Below, in pieces: positions 63,987-64,000 of a stretch of DNA of 64,000 bases; position 1 is the first letter of the stretch; every line of letters starts with the position of its first letter. Both the position numbers and the translations under genes were made by a program. Source of the stretch: a virus; IMG/VR virus record IMGVR_UViG_3300034158_000023, positions 62,001 to 126,000 of that record; one strand, given 5' to 3'. The notes beneath the pieces were generated by a model, which searched no databases, had not been told where the DNA came from, and worked only from the letters and a program-made list of their open reading frames with translations.

Positions 63987-64000
63987 GTAACTAAACGAAT

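Overview
The window looks like part of a jumbo myovirus genome of the phiKZ (nucleus-forming, Chimalliviridae-like) group, probably infecting a Gram-negative bacterium. The evidence is a clear PhuZ-type tubulin (55027-55998), a phiKZ-style large tail sheath followed by a tube gene (30230-27304, minus strand), a terminase large subunit, the palm/thumb half of a family B DNA polymerase whose other half is not here, and early-type promoters containing TATATTAC, the motif described for phiKZ early genes. Coding is very dense and AT-rich. No rRNA, tRNA, CRISPR array, insertion sequence or integrase was seen. Host range and taxonomy are inference.

Region 1 (1-27.25 kb, all plus strand) is an accessory/early metabolic region of short transcription units. 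Many units begin with a TATATTAC-like promoter, most genes have an AATAAAAGGA leader, and many units end in a hairpin. Recognisable products are thymidylate synthase with an unusual N-terminal domain, NAD-dependent DNA ligase, a DEDD 3'-5' exonuclease, a MazG-like protein, a QueC-like PP-loop enzyme and a DUF488-like protein. There is also a set of Ntn-hydrolase (proteasome/HslV-like) proteins. These comprise one long protein at 6144 and two repeated three-gene cassettes at 13.6-15.2 kb and 15.2-17.0 kb. Each cassette encodes a small protein with a GxGC C-terminal tail, an Ntn-like protein, and a second protein that may be a companion Ntn-like subunit. This is the most unusual system in the window.

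Region 2 (27.3-49.3 kb) is structural. Tail tube and sheath are on the minus strand. On the plus strand lie two tail/virion genes, a run of tail-fibre-like genes in which six share an N-terminal domain, two smaller related proteins between them, a virion-type protein and the terminase. The sheath-to-terminase order resembles the phiKZ gp25-gp30 block with a fibre array inserted.

Region 3 (49.3-64 kb) is mixed in strand. It holds uncharacterised genes, phuZ followed directly by a nucleoside 2-deoxyribosyltransferase-like gene, a tightly overlapping run of seven small genes that may be diverged paralogues, an exported protein, the split polymerase gene, and two intergenic stretches with strong RNA secondary structure (51882-51980 and 60363-60518). 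Convergent gene ends carry bidirectional hairpins, and two of these are identical 20-bp double palindromes.
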